This document shows positions 42,860-51,593 of a stretch of 64,000 nt of DNA, piece after piece. Every line of letters starts with the position of its first letter. Position 1 is the first letter of the stretch. The notes under the pieces were generated by a model that made no database searches, was not told the origin of the DNA, and saw only the letters and a program-made list of their open reading frames with translations. This DNA is from Prauserella aidingensis (GTDB taxonomy: Bacteria > Actinomycetota > Actinomycetes > Mycobacteriales > Pseudonocardiaceae): contig NZ_JAMTCN010000003.1 of NCBI RefSeq assembly GCF_024171865.1, forward strand, positions 1 to 64,000, read 5' to 3'. The translations under genes were made by a program, and so were the position numbers.

Positions 42860-44091
42860 CAGCCCAGATCGCGCACCATCGAGCCGACGGTGTCGGCCGC
42901 TCCGGTGACGGAATCGGTGAGCCGGCCCGGATCGACCGTGATTCCGCCACCGAGTTTGCCGCCGAGTCCGGCTCCGAGGCCGAGATCACCTCCGACGTGG
43001 AACTTGCCGTCCTCGCCCATGCCGAACTGCAGCCCGGCCTCGGCACCCGCGCCCGCCCAGCCCTCGGCGTTGACACCCGCCCCGATACCGGCGATCTCGA
43101 CACCGGCCCCGACGTCCGCCCGTGCTCCGGCGAACGCGTCGGCGGCCGCGTCGATGCCGGTCAGCCCGATGTCGACGTTCGCGTTCGCCGTGGCCTCGAC
43201 CGCGGCGTCGGCCTGGCCGTTCACGCCGAGCGGACCGAAGTCGAGTCCGCCCTCGGCGCTGCCGCGGGCCAAGTGCGCCTCGGCACCCGCGCCCGCCGAC
43301 ACGCCGGTGGGATCGGCCGACGCCTCGGCGCCCGCGCTCGCCCCGAGCACGGATCCGCCGAGTGTTCCCCGCCCCGCGAACGGTCCGTGGTCGAACTCGC
43401 CGCCGAGCTCGCCCTCGGCGACACTCACACCGGCTTCCGCCTGCGCGCTCGCGCCGGGCAGTCCGATGCCGAGCGTGTCGACCAGCCGCGCGACGGGGTC
43501 CTCCTTGAGCCCCTGCGACCCGCCCCAGGACCGGTCCGTCCGCCGTTCGTGGATGCGTTCGTGTTCGCGGCCGTAGCCGCCCTGCCCGTCGGGGTGCAGG
43601 CCGAGTGTCGACGCCAGCTGAGCACCGACCGCGTCGACCCGCTGCCGGGCGTTGTCGAGGACGGCCTGCGCCTCCGCCAGCAGTCCGCCGCCCGGGTCGG
43701 CCTGCGCGGGCGCACCCGCCGCGGCCTGCGCCTGCTGCTGTGCCATCGCCGCCCGCTGCACGGCCTGCGCCTGGGTGTGCAGTTCGATCGCCCTGAGCGC
43801 CTCGCCCTGCCTCCAGGCCAGGACGTCGGCGAAGTCCGCGAGCGTCTGCCCACCCCTGGCGACGGTGTCGACCAGTTCCGTCCACTTCGGAGGCTCGGCG
43901 GAGAACACGTCCCGGAACGCGGTACTCGCATCGCCGGTCCAGTCACCGGGATCGATCTGCCCCAGCAGTCCGCCGACCTCGCCGACGGTGCCGAGGTTGC
44001 CGACGATGCCCCGCAGGTCCGCGGCGATCTGCTCCGGCTCGCCCGGAATGAGCTGTTTCGGGTCGGTCGTCTGCCCGAGCTGCGCGGCCAT
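42856..44091 (-). CDS. Putative type VII secretion substrate with Ala/Gly repeat domain
   Basis: 411 residues. Residues 1-160 are helical and WXG-like (IDPGDWTGDASTAFRDVFSA, PPKWTELVDTVARGG), as in large actinobacterial T7SS-associated proteins. Residues 215-411 are a repetitive Ala/Gly/Asp-rich region with recurring AGAEA, GLDFGPLG and GAGVNAEGWAG units and no Cys, suggesting an extended beta or fibrous exported domain. The ATG at 44091 shares one base with the preceding stop (TGATG). Toxin motifs were not seen. Confidence 0.65.
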   Translation of the reverse strand: MAAQLGQTTDPKQLIPGEPEQIAADLRGIVGNLGTVGEVGGLLGQIDPGDWTGDASTAFRDVFSAEPPKWTELVDTVARGGQTLADFADVLAWRQGEALRAIELHTQAQAVQRAAMAQQQAQAAAGAPAQADPGGGLLAEAQAVLDNARQRVDAVGAQLASTLGLHPDGQGGYGREHERIHERRTDRSWGGSQGLKEDPVARLVDTLGIGLPGASAQAEAGVSVAEGELGGEFDHGPFAGRGTLGGSVLGASAGAEASADPTGVSAGAGAEAHLARGSAEGGLDFGPLGVNGQADAAVEATANANVDIGLTGIDAAADAFAGARADVGAGVEIAGIGAGVNAEGWAGAGAEAGLQFGMGEDGKFHVGGDLGLGAGLGGKLGGGITVDPGRLTDSVTGAADTVGSMVRDLGW

Positions 44092-44486
44092 CAGGCGCCC
44101 CCGTCCAGTACGCTCGCGATCCGCCCCGGCGCCGCACCGAGTGCGGGCATCTGCGGGGATCGCTCGACCGCTTCGTGGAGTTCGGAGACGACACCCAGCC
44201 CCTCCTGCTCCTGCTCCAGGTACCGGTCGGCCGCCGCACGCAGCCCACTGCCGTGTTCGCCGGCTCGTTCCCGGAGCGAGCGCAGTTGCCGGTCGACGTC
44301 GTCCATGAACCGGCCCCACGCCGACTGGACGTCGCCGTGCCCGTAGTTCCCACCGGGCCCCTGCCACGCGACCTCCGCGGCCCGCGCCACCGTCTCGGCG
44401 ATGCGCCCGGCCGTCTGTCGCAGTTCGTCGGGTACCGCATCGAAACCCGCCATGCCGCTCCCCGTCGCCTCCTCGGCTTCGCTCAC
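44091..44486 (-). CDS. WXG-like helical protein, first gene of the T7SS-associated group
   Basis: 131 residues, mostly helical. FDAVPDELRQTAGRIAETVA and SAWGRFMDDVDRQLRSLRER fit the ESX/EspC-like helical hairpin with a central turn at QGPGGNYGHG. Two starts compete: GTG at 44486 with GGTGAG, and ATG at 44453 with GGGGAG four bases upstream; both give the same core. It likely forms a partner of the larger downstream protein. Confidence 0.65.
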   Translation of the reverse strand: MSEAEEATGSGMAGFDAVPDELRQTAGRIAETVARAAEVAWQGPGGNYGHGDVQSAWGRFMDDVDRQLRSLRERAGEHGSGLRAAADRYLEQEQEGLGVVSELHEAVERSPQMPALGAAPGRIASVLDGGA

Positions 44487-44617
44487 CGGGTCTCACCCGG
44501 CCCTCCACCCCTCGCCTGCGAGCGATACTGCCGAGTAGCTGTGGTTCTCCGGTGGTACGGCCGTGGCATCGGGGCGCGGCGGCGGGACGGCCCCGGGCAC
44601 CCGGCGCGGGGCCCAGG

Positions 44618-45628
44618 TCAGCCCGTGCGGGTGCTGTCCCGGACGACGAGCTTCGGCACGAGGGCGACGTGTGCGGCATCGCGCGCCGCGGGCCCACCGG
44701 CGGCGTCGCCCAGCAGGCGCACCGCCTCGTCCGCGATCCGCCGGGTCGGCTGGTCCACGGTGGTCAGCGGCGGCTCGGCGAGCCGGGTGAACTCGATGTT
44801 GTCGAAACCGGTGACCTGTATCCGGTCGGGCACTGTGATGCCACGGGTGCGGCAGGCGCGCACCGCGCCGAGCGCGATCAGGTCGTCGGCACACACGAGC
44901 GCGTCCGGCAACCGCCCGGAGTCGGCGAGCAGGCCCACCGCACGTTCGCCCCATTCCACGCTGTAGTCGCCGAGGAGTGTCCACTGTGGGCCGGTTTCGA
45001 CGCCGATCTCGTCGGCGTGTCGGAGGAATCCGGCATGACGCAGTTCGCTCGACGAATTGGTGAGCCGGGCGCCGAGGTACGCCGCCGACCGTGCACCGCC
45101 GTCACGGACGTGTTCCACGACCGCGCGCATCGCGGCGATGTCGTCCACGCCGACCCAGTCCGTGCTCGTGCCGCCGACGAACCGGTCGAGCTGGACCAGC
45201 GGAAGTCGCTCGGCCGTTCGCTGCACCGCGGGAGTGCTGTCGGTGCCGTGGCACGGACTGACGATGATGCCGTCCACGTTGCGGGTCACGAGGGCGTCCA
45301 GTCGCTTGGCCTCGGTGGCGGGATCGGACTGGGCGTCACAGAGCAGCAATTCCTTGCCGTCGGCGCCGAGTGCGTGTTCGACGCTCTCGACGAGCGCGGT
45401 GAAGAACGGGTTCCGGATGCTCGGCACGACCATGCCGACCGTGTCCGTCCGGCTGACGCGCAGCGCCCGCGCGATCGGGTTCACCTCGTACCCGAGCTCA
45501 CGGGCCGCCTCCCGGACCCGCTCGGCGACGTCCGAGGAGACCTTGCGCCCGCCCGACAGTGCGCGGGAGACCGTGGCCGTCGAGACTCCCGCGTGGCGTG
45601 CGACGTCGGCAATGGTGACCCGCTGCAA
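44618..45628 (-). CDS. LacI family repressor of the adjacent catabolic operon
   Basis: 336 residues. The N-terminal HTH is IADVARHAGVSTATVSRALS with the hinge VNPIARALR. The periplasmic-binding-like effector domain follows (VGMVVPSIRNPFFTALVESV, ending TTVDQPTRRIADEAVRLL). The TTG at 45628 is chosen because GGAGAGG stands 7 nt upstream and the HTH then starts at the usual distance. It is divergent from an eight-gene transport and catabolism operon. A 12-bp operator-like site overlaps its start codon and ribosome site, so it should also repress itself. Confidence 0.92.
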   Translation of the reverse strand: MQRVTIADVARHAGVSTATVSRALSGGRKVSSDVAERVREAARELGYEVNPIARALRVSRTDTVGMVVPSIRNPFFTALVESVEHALGADGKELLLCDAQSDPATEAKRLDALVTRNVDGIIVSPCHGTDSTPAVQRTAERLPLVQLDRFVGGTSTDWVGVDDIAAMRAVVEHVRDGGARSAAYLGARLTNSSSELRHAGFLRHADEIGVETGPQWTLLGDYSVEWGERAVGLLADSGRLPDALVCADDLIALGAVRACRTRGITVPDRIQVTGFDNIEFTRLAEPPLTTVDQPTRRIADEAVRLLGDAAGGPAARDAAHVALVPKLVVRDSTRTG

Positions 45629-45636
45629 TCGTTTAC
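45625..45636. promoter_or_regulatory. LacI-type operator-like site O1
   Basis: GCAATCGTTTAC, overlapping the lacI-type TTG start and its upstream region. It matches site O2 in 11 of 12 positions and has the central CG typical of LacI-family operators. Confidence 0.7.
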
Positions 45637-45699
45637 CTCTCCGTAGTGGGCGAAACCGGAACTTAATCGGTTCCCCTGACACTGGTCCAGGCTAGACCA

Positions 45700-45729
45700 T
45701 TGACCTTCCGCCACAAGTCTCTCTAACGT
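45700..45729 (+). promoter_or_regulatory. Probable promoter of the catabolic operon
   Basis: TTGACC (45700-45705), 18-nt spacer, TAACGT (45724-45729). It lies upstream of operator O2, so repressor bound there would block early elongation or open-complex formation. On the opposite strand, TTGTGG (45716-45711) and TAGCCT (45694-45689) could serve the regulator gene. Confidence 0.55.
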
Positions 45730-45745
45730 ACTCCGCAATTCACGG

Positions 45746-45757
45746 GCAATCGATTAC
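45746..45757. promoter_or_regulatory. LacI-type operator-like site O2
   Basis: GCAATCGATTAC, near-palindromic about the central CG, about 17 nt after the probable -10 element of the operon promoter and 121 nt from O1. Confidence 0.75.
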
Positions 45758-45890
45758 ACCGACGTCCCGGGGATCACCGTCCGGACTCTCGACACCGTCG
45801 CGATCGAGCACCCGTCGCCGACGAGACCCGCCCCGGGCGGACCCCGAACCTCCGACGCCCGTCCGTCGCCCCCGAGCACAGAGAGCACTG

Positions 45891-46745
45891 ATGACCACTC
45901 TCGGAGTCTTCCCTCCCAAACCGAACGCCCTGCGCGAACTGTTCGGCACCGACAAGGTCGTGATCGGCGTCGTGCACCTACCCGCACTCCCCGGCAGTCC
46001 GCACTACACCGGGACTCCCCTCGCCGACATCCGCACGTTCGCCGTCGAGGAGGCCCGTGCCTACCTCGACGGCGGGTGCCACGGCGTCGTCGTCGAGAAC
46101 CACTGGGACATCCCGTTCCCGAAACCGGGCGAACACGGCTACGAGACCGCCGCGGCGATGGGTGTCGTCACCGCCGCCGTGCGCGACGCGACCGACGGCG
46201 GCGTCGGCGTCAGCGTGCTGTCCAACGCGGCCGAATGTGCGATCGCCTCCGCGTGGTCCGGTGGCGGCGGGTTCGTGCGGGTCAACCAGTGGGCCAACGC
46301 CTACGTCGCCAACGAAGGCATCATCGAGGGGCAGGCGGCCGCCGCGACGCGCTACCGCAGCCGCATCGGCGCGGGCCCGGTGAAGGTGTTCGCCGACGTC
46401 CACGTCAAGCACGGTGCGCACGCGATCGTCGCCGACCGCACGCTGGCCGAACAGACCGAGGACGCCGAGTTCTTCGACGCCGACGTGCTCATCGCCACCG
46501 GCTCCCGCACCGGGGACGCCGCCGCGGTCGACGAGGTGGCGGGCATCAAGGAGCACACGAGCCTGCCCGTCGTCATCGGCTCCGGCATCACCTCCGGCAA
46601 CATCGGCGAGCTGCTGCCCGCCTGCGACGGCGTCATCGTCGCCTCGTCGGTGAAGGACAACGGCCGCTGGTGGGGCCGCGTGGACCCGGCCAAGGTCCGC
46701 GAGCTCACCACCGCCGCCGAACGAGCGGGCGCGGTCCTGCCGTGA
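45891..46745 (+). CDS. BtpA/SgcQ family protein
   Basis: 284-residue TIM-barrel protein of the BtpA/SgcQ family, first gene of the operon. VIGVVHLPALPGSPHY, VENHWDIPFPKPGEHGYET, FADVHVKHGAHAI and the phosphate-loop-like VIGSGITSGNIGELL are recognisable. SgcQ belongs to an uncharacterised sugar operon of E. coli; BtpA affects photosystem I in cyanobacteria. The C-terminal Gly-rich loop suggests a phosphorylated substrate, which the kinase encoded next could supply. Its stop overlaps the kinase GTG. Confidence 0.85.
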   Translation: MTTLGVFPPKPNALRELFGTDKVVIGVVHLPALPGSPHYTGTPLADIRTFAVEEARAYLDGGCHGVVVENHWDIPFPKPGEHGYETAAAMGVVTAAVRDATDGGVGVSVLSNAAECAIASAWSGGGGFVRVNQWANAYVANEGIIEGQAAAATRYRSRIGAGPVKVFADVHVKHGAHAIVADRTLAEQTEDAEFFDADVLIATGSRTGDAAAVDEVAGIKEHTSLPVVIGSGITSGNIGELLPACDGVIVASSVKDNGRWWGRVDPAKVRELTTAAERAGAVLP

Positions 46746-47659
46746 TCGTGTTCTGCGGGTACGCCAACAACGACGTCACCGCGTCGGTTCCCGAGCTGCC
46801 CACGACCGGGCAGCGGGTGCAGGCCGTCGCGGTCGACAGGGGTGACGGCGGGATGGCCGCCAACGCCGCTGCGGCCGCCGCCCGGCTCGGCGCCCACGCC
46901 GCGTTCGCGGGTGCGGTCGGCACGGACCCGCTGTCGACCGCCTTCCTCGAGGCCCTCGCCGCCGACGGCGTCGACGTGTCACTCACCCGCCGGGATGCAC
47001 AACTGACCACCGCGCTCGTGCTGCTCACCCCGGACGGGGAACGGGCGATCATCAGTCAGGACGACGACCTCACCGGCGCCGACATCGCGGCGGCTGCCGG
47101 GCACGCCGACGGCGGCTGGCTCTACCTGGACGGGTACCGCTTCCCGGAGGCGGCGGCCGCGCTGGCCGACACCGCGCGCGTGGTGGTTGACCTCGACGGC
47201 TGCGAATCCCGGGAGGCTGCACTCGCGGCACTCGAGGTCGCCGAACACGTCGTGCTGGGCCGTGGCCAGGCGGCGGCGTTGCTGGGCGACGACGAGGTGT
47301 GCGCCTCGCTGGCCGGCCGGCACGGCACTCACCTGGTGATCACCGACGGGGGTCGTGGCGCGCTGCTGCTACCGCCGGACGGGAGCAGCACCCGGATTCC
47401 GACGATCGAGGTGTCCGCCGTGGACACCACCGGTGCGGGCGACTGTTTCGTCGGCGCCTACTGCACCGAACTCGCCCGCGGCGCGGCACCGACGAGCGCC
47501 GCCCGGTTCGCAGCCGTCGCTGCGGGCCTGTCCTGCACGAGCCCCGGCGCGCGCGCCGGACTTCCGCACCGCGCCGCGGTGCTGTCCGGTCTCGACACCG
47601 CATCAGGCGCGGACACCGGTTCCCCCGGAGAGGAGCGAACATCATGCGACGCAAGCTGA
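46742..47659 (+). CDS. PfkB family carbohydrate/nucleoside kinase
   Basis: 305-residue ribokinase-like kinase. The N-terminal glycine motif GGMAANAAAAAARLGA and the C-terminal signature DTTGAGDCFVGAY with the catalytic Asp are intact. It should phosphorylate the compound imported by the ABC transporter encoded downstream. The GTG at 46742 overlaps the BtpA-like stop (GTGA), and its own end overlaps the binding-protein gene by 16 nt. The substrate is unknown; sugars, nucleosides and hydroxymethylpyrimidines are all used in the superfamily. Confidence 0.9.
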   Translation: MIVFCGYANNDVTASVPELPTTGQRVQAVAVDRGDGGMAANAAAAAARLGAHAAFAGAVGTDPLSTAFLEALAADGVDVSLTRRDAQLTTALVLLTPDGERAIISQDDDLTGADIAAAAGHADGGWLYLDGYRFPEAAAALADTARVVVDLDGCESREAALAALEVAEHVVLGRGQAAALLGDDEVCASLAGRHGTHLVITDGGRGALLLPPDGSSTRIPTIEVSAVDTTGAGDCFVGAYCTELARGAAPTSAARFAAVAAGLSCTSPGARAGLPHRAAVLSGLDTASGADTGSPGEERTSCDAS

Positions 47660-48657
47660 TCGCGCTCGCCGCACTGGGCCTGCTGCTCGTGGTGACGGCG
47701 TGCGACACCGCCGCGCGCCGCGAAATGGCGGCCGAGGCCCGGGCCCAGCAGCAGGGCCCGCCACCGCCCTCCGACGTCGCCGAGTCGTGCGAGGTCGACG
47801 GCGACCGGCCCAAGATCGGCATCGTGCCGATCAACCTGCAGGCACTGTTCTTCAACCAGATCATCACCGGCGCCGAGCACATCGCACGGGAGGCCGGCGT
47901 CGAGGTGCAGGTCGTCAACGGCGACGACGACTCGCAGAAGCAGGCGAACGCGATCGACAACCTCGTCGCGAACGACTTCGACGCGATCATCGTGGACGCG
48001 GTCGACACCGACGGCATCCGGCCCGCGATCCGCAGGGCCGACGCAGCGGGCGTACCGGTGGTCGCGGTCGACGCCGTCGTCGACGACAAAGCCGTCTCCG
48101 CGCAGGTGGGCACGGCTAACGTCGAGGGAGGCAGGCAGCTCGGTGACGAGCTGCTGGACCTCAGCGGCGGCGAGGGCGACGTCGGCATCGTGGGCGCGCT
48201 CAACAGCACCGTGCAGCTGCAGCGGCAGAAGGGCTTCTCCGACCGGGTGACCGACGGCGGCATGACGATCCGGCACGTCGTGGACGGACGCAACATCCAG
48301 GAGGAGGCGCAGACGGTCGCCGAGAACCTCCTCACCGGCAACCCGGACCTGCCGTACGCCTACGCGACCGGGGAACCGGCGCTGATCGGACTGGCCGCCG
48401 CCGTCACGAGCCAGCAGCGCAGCGACGAGATCGAGGTCGTCGGCTGGGACCTGTCGACGCAGGCGGTCGACGGGTTGCGCGCCGGCTGGATCAAGGGCGT
48501 CGTGCAGCAGAACACGTTCGAGTTCGGCTACCAGTCGATGAACGCGGCGATCGACCTGGTCTGCGGTCGTGACGTACCGGCCGACATTCCGGTGCCGACC
48601 CAGATCGTCACGCCGGACAACGTGTCCGAGTACCTCTACTACCTGGAGCGGGAATGA
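47644..48657 (+). CDS. Sugar-type ABC transporter substrate-binding lipoprotein
   Basis: 337 residues. The lipoprotein signal ends in VVTAC with Cys20 as the lipidated residue. The mature part is a ribose/galactose-type periplasmic binding protein: IGIVPINLQALFFNQIITGA, then NDFDAIIVDAVDTDGIRPAI and VGWDLSTQAVDGLRAGWIKG. Such proteins bind pentoses, hexoses or AI-2-like compounds. It overlaps the ATPase gene by ATGA. Cluster context makes it the specificity component of the importer. Confidence 0.92.
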   Translation: MRRKLIALAALGLLLVVTACDTAARREMAAEARAQQQGPPPPSDVAESCEVDGDRPKIGIVPINLQALFFNQIITGAEHIAREAGVEVQVVNGDDDSQKQANAIDNLVANDFDAIIVDAVDTDGIRPAIRRADAAGVPVVAVDAVVDDKAVSAQVGTANVEGGRQLGDELLDLSGGEGDVGIVGALNSTVQLQRQKGFSDRVTDGGMTIRHVVDGRNIQEEAQTVAENLLTGNPDLPYAYATGEPALIGLAAAVTSQQRSDEIEVVGWDLSTQAVDGLRAGWIKGVVQQNTFEFGYQSMNAAIDLVCGRDVPADIPVPTQIVTPDNVSEYLYYLERE

Positions 48658-49445
48658 GTCACGAGAGCACCGACCCCCAGGGCGGCGACGGGCAGGGCGG
48701 CGACACGCTCGTCACCCTCGAGGGCATTACGAAATCGTTCGGCGCGGTGCAGTCGCTCCGCGGCGTGGACCTGCGGCTCGGGCCGGGCGAGGTGCTCGGC
48801 CTCGTCGGCGACAACGGCGCGGGCAAGTCGACCCTGATGAAGGTCCTGTCCGGGGCGATCCGGCACGACACGGGGTCGATCACCGTCGGGGGCAAACAGG
48901 TCCGGTTCCACAGTCCGGCCGACGCCCGCGCCGAGCACATCGGCATCGTCTACCAGGACCTCGCCCTGTGCGACACGCTCGACGTCGCGAGCAACCTGTT
49001 CCTCGGCCGTGAACCGCGGAAGGGCCCGTTCGTCGACCGCGCCGAGATGCACCGTCAGGCCGCCGAGATGCTGTCCACGCTGCACGTGCGGGTGCGTTCG
49101 ACGTACCAGGAGATCGGCGAACTGTCCGGCGGGCAGCGGCAGGCGGTCGCGATCGCACGCGCCGTCTCGTTCCAGCCGAAGGTGCTGATCCTGGACGAAC
49201 CGACGGCCGCACTGGCGGTCGCCGAGGTCCGGCAGGTGCTGCGCATGATCCGCGAGGTTGCTCAGCAGGGCGTCGGCGTCATCCTCATCACCCACCGACT
49301 ACAGGACCTGTTCGAGGTGTGCGACCGCATCACGGTGATGTACGAGGGGCAGAGCGTCGACGACGCCGCGACCGCCGACCTCGACATCGAGACGCTCGTC
49401 GGGATGATCACCCGCTCGAACACGACGACCGAGGAGGCGGCATGA
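48654..49445 (+). CDS. Sugar-type ABC transporter ATP-binding protein
   Basis: 263 residues, a single ATPase domain and not the double RbsA type. Walker A is GDNGAGKST, the Q loop is VYQDLALC, the signature is LSGGQRQ, Walker B is VLILDEPTAAL, and the H loop is LITHRL. All are functional. It would work as a homodimer with the permease encoded next, like FrcA-type systems. ATGA overlaps occur at both ends. Confidence 0.95.
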   Translation: MSHESTDPQGGDGQGGDTLVTLEGITKSFGAVQSLRGVDLRLGPGEVLGLVGDNGAGKSTLMKVLSGAIRHDTGSITVGGKQVRFHSPADARAEHIGIVYQDLALCDTLDVASNLFLGREPRKGPFVDRAEMHRQAAEMLSTLHVRVRSTYQEIGELSGGQRQAVAIARAVSFQPKVLILDEPTAALAVAEVRQVLRMIREVAQQGVGVILITHRLQDLFEVCDRITVMYEGQSVDDAATADLDIETLVGMITRSNTTTEEAA

Positions 49446-50467
49446 CGACGCAGGTGGCGTCCCCGCAGCAGCAGCGGGATCTGGCGGCCCAGCCGTCGTG
49501 GTGGGAGCGCGTGAACAAGGCGACCGTGGCGATGCTCGGTGTCACGGTGGCTCTGTTCATCGGGTTCGGCATGGCCTCGCCGAACTTCCTCACGTTCGGC
49601 AACATGTCGAACCTGGCGACCCAGGTGGCGATCACGCTGATCGTGGCGATCGCGATGACGTTCGTGATAACGACGGGCCAGATCGACCTGTCGGTGGGCT
49701 CGACGGTCGCGTTCGTCGCGGCGATGACGGCCGAGCTGCTGCAACTCGGCCTCGACTCGTCCCTCGTCATCGTGGCGGGCCTGCTGGCGGGGCTGTTCTG
49801 GGGCTCGGTGAACGGCTGGCTGTCGGCGTACCAGAACATCCCTCCGTTCATCGTCACGCTCGCGGCGATGTCGATCATCCGCGGGTTCGCTCTGTTGTGG
49901 ACGGAGGGCTTCTCGGTCCCGATCGACCGCCGACTGTTCGTGGCGAAGATCGGCGAGGCCGAGTTCCTCGGCTTCTCCGCGCTGGCGTGGATCGCGCTCG
50001 GAACCGCGGTCATCGGCGGAATCCTGTTGTCGCGCATGCGGTTCGGCCGCTACGTCAACGGCATCGGCGCACAGGAGGAATCGGTACGCCGTGCCGGCGT
50101 GAACACCCGCCGCATCAAGATGATCACGCTGATGCTGACGGGACTCGCGGCGGGCGCTGCCGGCATTCTCACCGCAGCGCGCCTGGGATCCGGGTCCGCC
50201 AACTCGGCGGAGGGCTTCGAGCTCACCGTGATCGCGGCGGTCGTCCTGGGCGGCACGAACCTGTTCGGCGGCCGCGGCACGATCGTCGGGACGGTGATCG
50301 GCGCGCTGATCACCGGCATGATCGCCAACGGCCTGACGCTCATGGGCGTGAGCCCGTTCCTCACCCCGATCGTGACGGGCCTGGTGCTGATCGCGGCGAT
50401 CTGGATCAACCTGCGCGGCCGGTCGCTCGCCCAGCTGGTCTCCCACCTGACGAAACGACCGACATGA
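49442..50467 (+). CDS. Sugar-type ABC transporter permease
   Basis: 341-residue membrane protein with about 9-10 TM segments, of the ribose-type permease family. ITTGQIDLSVGSTVAFVAA and VLGGTNLFGGRGTIVGTVIG are the classic segments, the latter including the cytoplasmic coupling region. The gene is translationally coupled on both sides (ATGA with the ATPase, ATGA with the hydrolase). The importer is thus one binding protein, one ATPase and one permease. Confidence 0.95.
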   Translation: MTTQVASPQQQRDLAAQPSWWERVNKATVAMLGVTVALFIGFGMASPNFLTFGNMSNLATQVAITLIVAIAMTFVITTGQIDLSVGSTVAFVAAMTAELLQLGLDSSLVIVAGLLAGLFWGSVNGWLSAYQNIPPFIVTLAAMSIIRGFALLWTEGFSVPIDRRLFVAKIGEAEFLGFSALAWIALGTAVIGGILLSRMRFGRYVNGIGAQEESVRRAGVNTRRIKMITLMLTGLAAGAAGILTAARLGSGSANSAEGFELTVIAAVVLGGTNLFGGRGTIVGTVIGALITGMIANGLTLMGVSPFLTPIVTGLVLIAAIWINLRGRSLAQLVSHLTKRPT

Positions 50468-51504
50468 CCGCCGTCACCACCGTCACCGGGGCGGTGCCTA
50501 CCGCCGAGCTCGGACTGACCCTCACCCACGAGCACCTGCACAACGACGTGCGCAGGGCGGTCGGCCCACCGGCCGATCCGGAACTGGCGTGGCTGCGGGA
50601 CGCCCCGACCGGTCCGGAGATCGCGTGGCTGCTGCGCGAACAGCCCTACGCGTGCCTGGACCACTGCACCCTCGACGACCCGGGGCCGGTCGCCGACGAC
50701 CTGGCCGCGTTCGCCGCTGCGGGCGGCGGAACGGTCGTCGACGTCACGCCGCCGGGACTGGGCCGGGATCCGTCGGTGCTGCGGGACCTGGCCGAACGAA
50801 CCGGGGTGCGGATCGTCATGGGCTCGGGCTGGTACCTGGAGGACTTCCACCCGCCCGAGCTGTCCAGCACCGACGACCACGTCCTGGCGACCGCACTGGT
50901 CGACGAGTTCCGCCTCGGTGCGGGTGCGACGGGCATCGCGCCCGGCGTGATCGGCGAGATCGGCGTCTCCCCCGCATTCACCGACGCCGAGCACCGCACG
51001 CTGCGGGCGGCGGCCGTGGCGCAACGCGAAGTGGGCGTCCCGCTGTACGTGCACCTGCCCGGTTGGCAACGCCGGGCGCACGAGGTGCTCGACATCGTCG
51101 TCGACGAGGTCGGGGTCGCGCCGGGCGCCGTCGTGCTGTGCCACATGGACCCGTCGGGCCAGGACGTCGCCTACCAGCGCTCCGTGGCCCGGCGGGGCGT
51201 GTGGCTCGAGTTCGACATGATCGGCATGCCGTTCCGCTACCCCGGCGAGGGTCAGTCGCCCGCACCCGCCGACACGGCGGGTGCGATCGCCGGGCTGATC
51301 GAGGACGGCTTCGCCGACCGGCTGCTGCTCAGCCACGACCTGTTCCTCAAGAGCATGCTCACCGTCCACGGCGGCAACGGACTCGGCTACGTGCCGACCC
51401 TGTTCACCTCCCGGCTTCGGGATCTCGGAGTACCCGGCGAGATCACCTCCGGACTGCTGCGCACCAATCCGACGCGGCTGTTCGAGGCGGCCGCCCACGA
51501 CTGA
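50464..51504 (+). CDS. Phosphotriesterase-family metallohydrolase
   Basis: 346-residue TIM-barrel hydrolase related to phosphotriesterase and E. coli Php. Metal ligands are visible: LTLTHEHLHND (HxH), VIGEIGVS (Glu where PTE has a carboxylated Lys, as in Php-type members), VHLPGW and LCHMDP (His), and LLSHDLF (Asp). Family members act as lactonases, esterases or phosphoesterases. Downstream of an importer and kinase it probably hydrolyses a lactone or phosphorylated intermediate. Confidence 0.85.
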   Translation: MTAVTTVTGAVPTAELGLTLTHEHLHNDVRRAVGPPADPELAWLRDAPTGPEIAWLLREQPYACLDHCTLDDPGPVADDLAAFAAAGGGTVVDVTPPGLGRDPSVLRDLAERTGVRIVMGSGWYLEDFHPPELSSTDDHVLATALVDEFRLGAGATGIAPGVIGEIGVSPAFTDAEHRTLRAAAVAQREVGVPLYVHLPGWQRRAHEVLDIVVDEVGVAPGAVVLCHMDPSGQDVAYQRSVARRGVWLEFDMIGMPFRYPGEGQSPAPADTAGAIAGLIEDGFADRLLLSHDLFLKSMLTVHGGNGLGYVPTLFTSRLRDLGVPGEITSGLLRTNPTRLFEAAAHD

Positions 51505-51593
51505 TGCCCGCGCACCCCGAGTCCCCGACATCCGCACCCATCGACCGCGCCCCGGTGACGACCGGGAAACTCAACCAGAAAGGGACCACCTCC

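Noticed and set aside
41490-43576. Long plus-strand frames across the T7SS-associated group
   Set aside because: Arg/Pro/Ala-rich shadows; the minus-strand genes are coupled by overlaps and have family features.
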